Shown here in pieces: positions 61,608 to 64,000 of a DNA stretch of 64,000 nucleotides. The notes below the pieces were generated by a model that worked only from the letters and a program-made list of their open reading frames with translations, had not been told where the DNA came from and did no database searches. The stretch's first letter is position 1; every line of letters starts with the position of its first letter. The translations under genes and the position numbers were made by a program. Source of the stretch: Dillenia suffruticosa (taxonomy: Eukaryota > Streptophyta > Magnoliopsida > Dilleniales > Dilleniaceae); contig JAVTVX010000017.1 in NCBI GenBank assembly GCA_033439265.1, positions 10,376,001 to 10,440,000 on the forward strand, written 5' to 3'.

Positions 61608-62026
61608 TTAGGAAGGAAAAATACAACTAGATGCTTATACTTCCATCACCATCTCTTCATCCCCACTTTCCTTTCCCTCTTCATTCGAATTCCTAGCTTT
61701 GTCCCATTCCATGTTGTCTTCCTCCTAAGTGCACAACAACTCCCTTAGCTCAATATTTGCCTCAGTAGCCGTTGTATTCAAAAATATTGGGCCTCCTTTC
61801 CTTCCTCTTTCTGGGTCCAGGTATCTTTTTTTATCTACTGGGAAGGTTGTGTAGTTCTGCAACCCAAGTCTCATCCTGTTATGTTCACATGTGCTTACCG
61901 AGAGGTTTGTTATTTCTCTAGTCCCATTTGGGTTGCCTTCACCCCACAATGTGCTAGTAAAGCCTTGGGCCTCAACATACTTTACAGCCCACACTTGATC
62001 CCTTTCCTCTCTCCGACCATCTAAAG

Positions 62027-62930
62027 GAGACATGTACCGAAATGACCCAGAAAAAAAAATTTTAAAACAACCCGAGCCGAAAAAAATTTTCCTAAATAAC
62101 ACGAATTTGTCGAGAGTTGGAGACGCGACACACTGTGTCATGTTTTCAACCCACGACAAAGTCCAGAGAGAGAGAGGAGTCCGTGGGGGAGGGAGAGAGG
62201 GGAGGAGAGCGGCGGGGGGTGGAGGGGGAGGGAGGAGCGCGGCGGGGGGCAGCGGGGGGCAGCGGGGGGAAGGAGAGAGAGGGGAGGACCGTGGTGGTGT
62301 GCGGAGGGGGGGAGGGAGGGAGAGAGAGGGGACAGGGCCGCGGAGGGGGAAGGGAGGGAGAGAAAGAGGGGAGGGCGGCGAGGGGTCCGTCGGGGGAGGG
62401 AGAGAGAGAAAGAGGGGAGGGGGTTGGTGGCGGGCGGCGGAGGGGGGAAGGAGAGAGAGGGGAGGGGCGCGGCGGGGTGCGGAGGGGGAGGGAGAGAGAG
62501 AAGGGAGGGCCGCAGGGGGGCAGAGGGCCGCAGGGGGGCGGAGGGGGGAGGAGAGCCACTGTGTCTCTCTCCTCCCCCTCCGCCCCCTCCCCTCTTTCTC
62601 TCCCTCCCCCCTCCGCACCCCGCCGCGCCCCTCCCCTCTCTCTCTCCTTCCCCCTCCGCCGCCCGCCGCGGTTCTCCCCTCTCTCTCCTTCCCCCCACCG
62701 CCCCACGCCGCTATCCTCCCTCCCCCCTTCGCCCCCCGCCGCTCTCCTCCCCTCTCTCCCTCCCCCGCAGACTCCTCTCTCTTTCTCTGTGGACTTTGTC
62801 GTGAGTTGAAGACGAGACACGGTCTGTCGTGTCTCCAACTTTCGATAAATTCGGATTATTTGAGAAATTTTTTTTTGGTTCGGGTTATTTAAAAAAAAAA
62901 AATTTTCCAGATCATTTCGATACATGTCTC
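62027..62930. mobile_element. Foldback / MULE-related element with purine-pyrimidine core
   Basis: The ends are inverted repeats: left GAGACATGTACCGAAATGA, right (reverse complement) GAGACATGTATCGAAATGA. The match continues for about 130 bases on each side, including a GACGCGACAC block and CACGACAAAGTCCA. The core is a 400-base G/A-rich arm (62155-62555) facing a 230-base C/T-rich arm (62560-62800), turning at CCACTGTGT. Flanks CATCTAAAG and TGTCTAAAAG suggest an imperfect 8-9 bp duplication in LINE ORF1. Open frames in all six frames here are low-complexity artefacts. Confidence 0.75.
62160..62550. repeat. G-rich minisatellite in the left arm of the foldback
   Basis: About six to seven degenerate units of 55-65 bp built from GGGAGGGAGAGAGAGRGGGG and GCGGCGGGG blocks. 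Many runs of four to six G lie close together, so quadruplex or triplex structure is possible. The right arm has the complementary composition but fewer units. Confidence 0.7.
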
Positions 62931-64000
62931 TGTCTAAAAGTCTTCCTCTGAAAGCTTTCCCCTGTCCCCTGTCTTGTCTCTTTCTCTTCCCTTCCCTGTT
63001 GTCTGTTCTCTCTCCTCTCCTCTCTGCAGTGTCATAGCGCTCTTCCTATGCTCACTTTTCGTGTTTCTATTTCCAAAGTGCTTGTTTTATTACCCCTCCA
63101 CAAAATCATCTCTGAACCCGTCGCTTCCTTTTGATTCATCTGATCTACAATTCCTCCTTCCAAGGTTTCGTTGACTTCCGATAAACCCTCAAACTTGTTA
63201 GTTTTATACTTCTGACTCATTCCTTTTACTTCTCTATCCTTGGGGTTTCTATTCTTAGCAAATCTTTGTCTTTTGGAGACTAGCATCCAAGGTACTAGCC
63301 CTTCATCCCTAACATCTCTGTTCTTCATCGGAGTTTCTTCATCAGCTGACTTTCCCTTTTCTGGATCTAGGTTCTCTCTGCTTGCATCTAACACGATTTC
63401 TCCACATTTGTCACTGGAGTGACCTACTCTTCCACATATAAAACAAATCGTATGGAGGCCTTCATATTCCACTCTCTGTAGCATGTTCTTCAATTTCACC
63501 CTTGATACAAGAGGCGTGTTTAAGTCCACCTACACGCATACCCTAGCGTATTTTCCTTTAAGCACATTTGCCGTATTGGGGTCGACCTTGATTGGCTTCC
63601 CTATTGCTTTGCCCATTTCCAATAAGATTTCCTCGTTGAAAAATTCTATAGGCATGTGCAGAAACCTAATCCATACTACAGTAGAGGTTATTTGAGCTGT
63701 CTGACTGGAGAACCAGGGGTGCCACTTGTAGATGGTGAGATGGTGGTCATGTATCATCCTCGGACCACCTGTCAGGACTCGATAATAATCTTATTTTAAA
63801 GTAAACTTCGCCACAAAGAAACCTCCCCCCAAGTCTAGTAGCTCTATGTCTCCTTGAAGCTTTCACATTGCGGTAATTTTTGATTGCATGAGTTGGTATC
63901 CTATTTCTTTCCCCAGAAGTTTTATAATCAGTGACTTTTTCCATGGCCTCCACAATTCCTTTAACTTCTCTTCCGATATGGCGATGTTGGGTATGCATCC

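Larger units (their letters stand above)
53071..63998 (-). mobile_element. L1-type LINE on the minus strand, interrupted twice
   Basis: ORF1 lies at about 63998-61725 and ORF2 at 61610-57640. The 3' end probably lies left of the copia insertion and stops at a T-run (53071-53091), which on the minus strand is an A-tail. The sequence just left of the copia LTR, read on the minus strand, seems to continue the RNase H region. The element is interrupted by the copia element (53160-57632) and by the foldback element (62027-62930). The 5' end is beyond the window. Confidence 0.7.
61725..63998 (-). pseudogene. LINE ORF1 (DUF4283-type, zinc knuckle), split by a foldback element
   Basis: 63757-63530 reads WHPWFSSQTAQITSTVVWIR, LEMGKAIGKPIKVD and KGKYARVCV, then 63529-63032 continues with DLNTPLVSRVKLK, the CCHC knuckle CFICGRVGHSSDKC and a Lys/Glu-rich tail. 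This is the DUF4283 plus zinc-knuckle layout of plant L1 ORF1 (nucleic acid binding). Sequence 62026-61725 looks like the C-terminal continuation (GGPIFLNTTATEANIELREL) across the foldback insertion. The 5' part runs out of the window. Confidence 0.75.

Noticed and set aside
61900-62930. Several long open frames (up to 297 codons) on both strands
   Set aside because: They are caused by the G/A-rich and C/T-rich palindrome; the same region is open in five or six frames and the peptides are pure Arg/Gly/Glu or Pro/Ser.

Overview
The window looks like nuclear DNA of a flowering plant, most likely a eudicot; the species cannot be told from the sequence. The reasons are long AT-rich introns with GT-AG borders, a plastid-targeted argininosuccinate lyase, a NET2/KIP1-type actin-binding protein, a plant mobile domain (PMD) gene, and several nested layers of plant retrotransposons and TIR transposons.

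Four host genes are supported. (1) A six-exon + strand gene for a single-MYB, homeodomain-like nuclear protein (11998-25633), whose introns 3 and 4 are swollen by insertions. (2) A two-exon - strand NET2-type NETWORKED protein (34019-37949) with a 31-codon first exon. (3) A two-exon - strand gene for a 177-residue plant protein of unknown function (39580-41961). (4) A seven-exon + strand argininosuccinate lyase gene (46239-50227), last step of arginine synthesis. They are separate transcription units with no visible functional link.

The rest is mostly mobile DNA. At 1-5000 lies a decayed Athila-type Ty3/gypsy element (-), followed by a protease remnant of a second, Tat-like gypsy element (+), a short-period minisatellite, and - strand coiled-coil/gag-like remnants with a 0.6-0.7 kb direct repeat (5230-10335). 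The MYB gene introns hold a 643-bp hAT-type element with an exact 8-bp target duplication, a 1.5-kb TIR element, several LINE fragments, a 123-bp retroposon with an exact 15-bp target duplication, and a tRNA-Glu-like pseudogene with a UUA anticodon. At 27445-33688 is a 6.2-kb Mutator-like element that carries both a broken MULE transposase and a broken plant mobile domain gene. Between genes 3 and 4 sits a cluster of short SINE-like inserts. From 51250 to the end there is a nest: a + strand LINE remnant, into which a - strand LINE appears to have inserted, itself interrupted by a copia element with both LTRs (53160-57632) and by a 904-bp foldback element (62027-62930). The foldback has a purine-rich/pyrimidine-rich core, and its subterminal sequence resembles the 6.2-kb MULE.

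All exon borders were set by eye from reading frame, GT-AG rule and remembered family patterns. No alignment or database search was possible.
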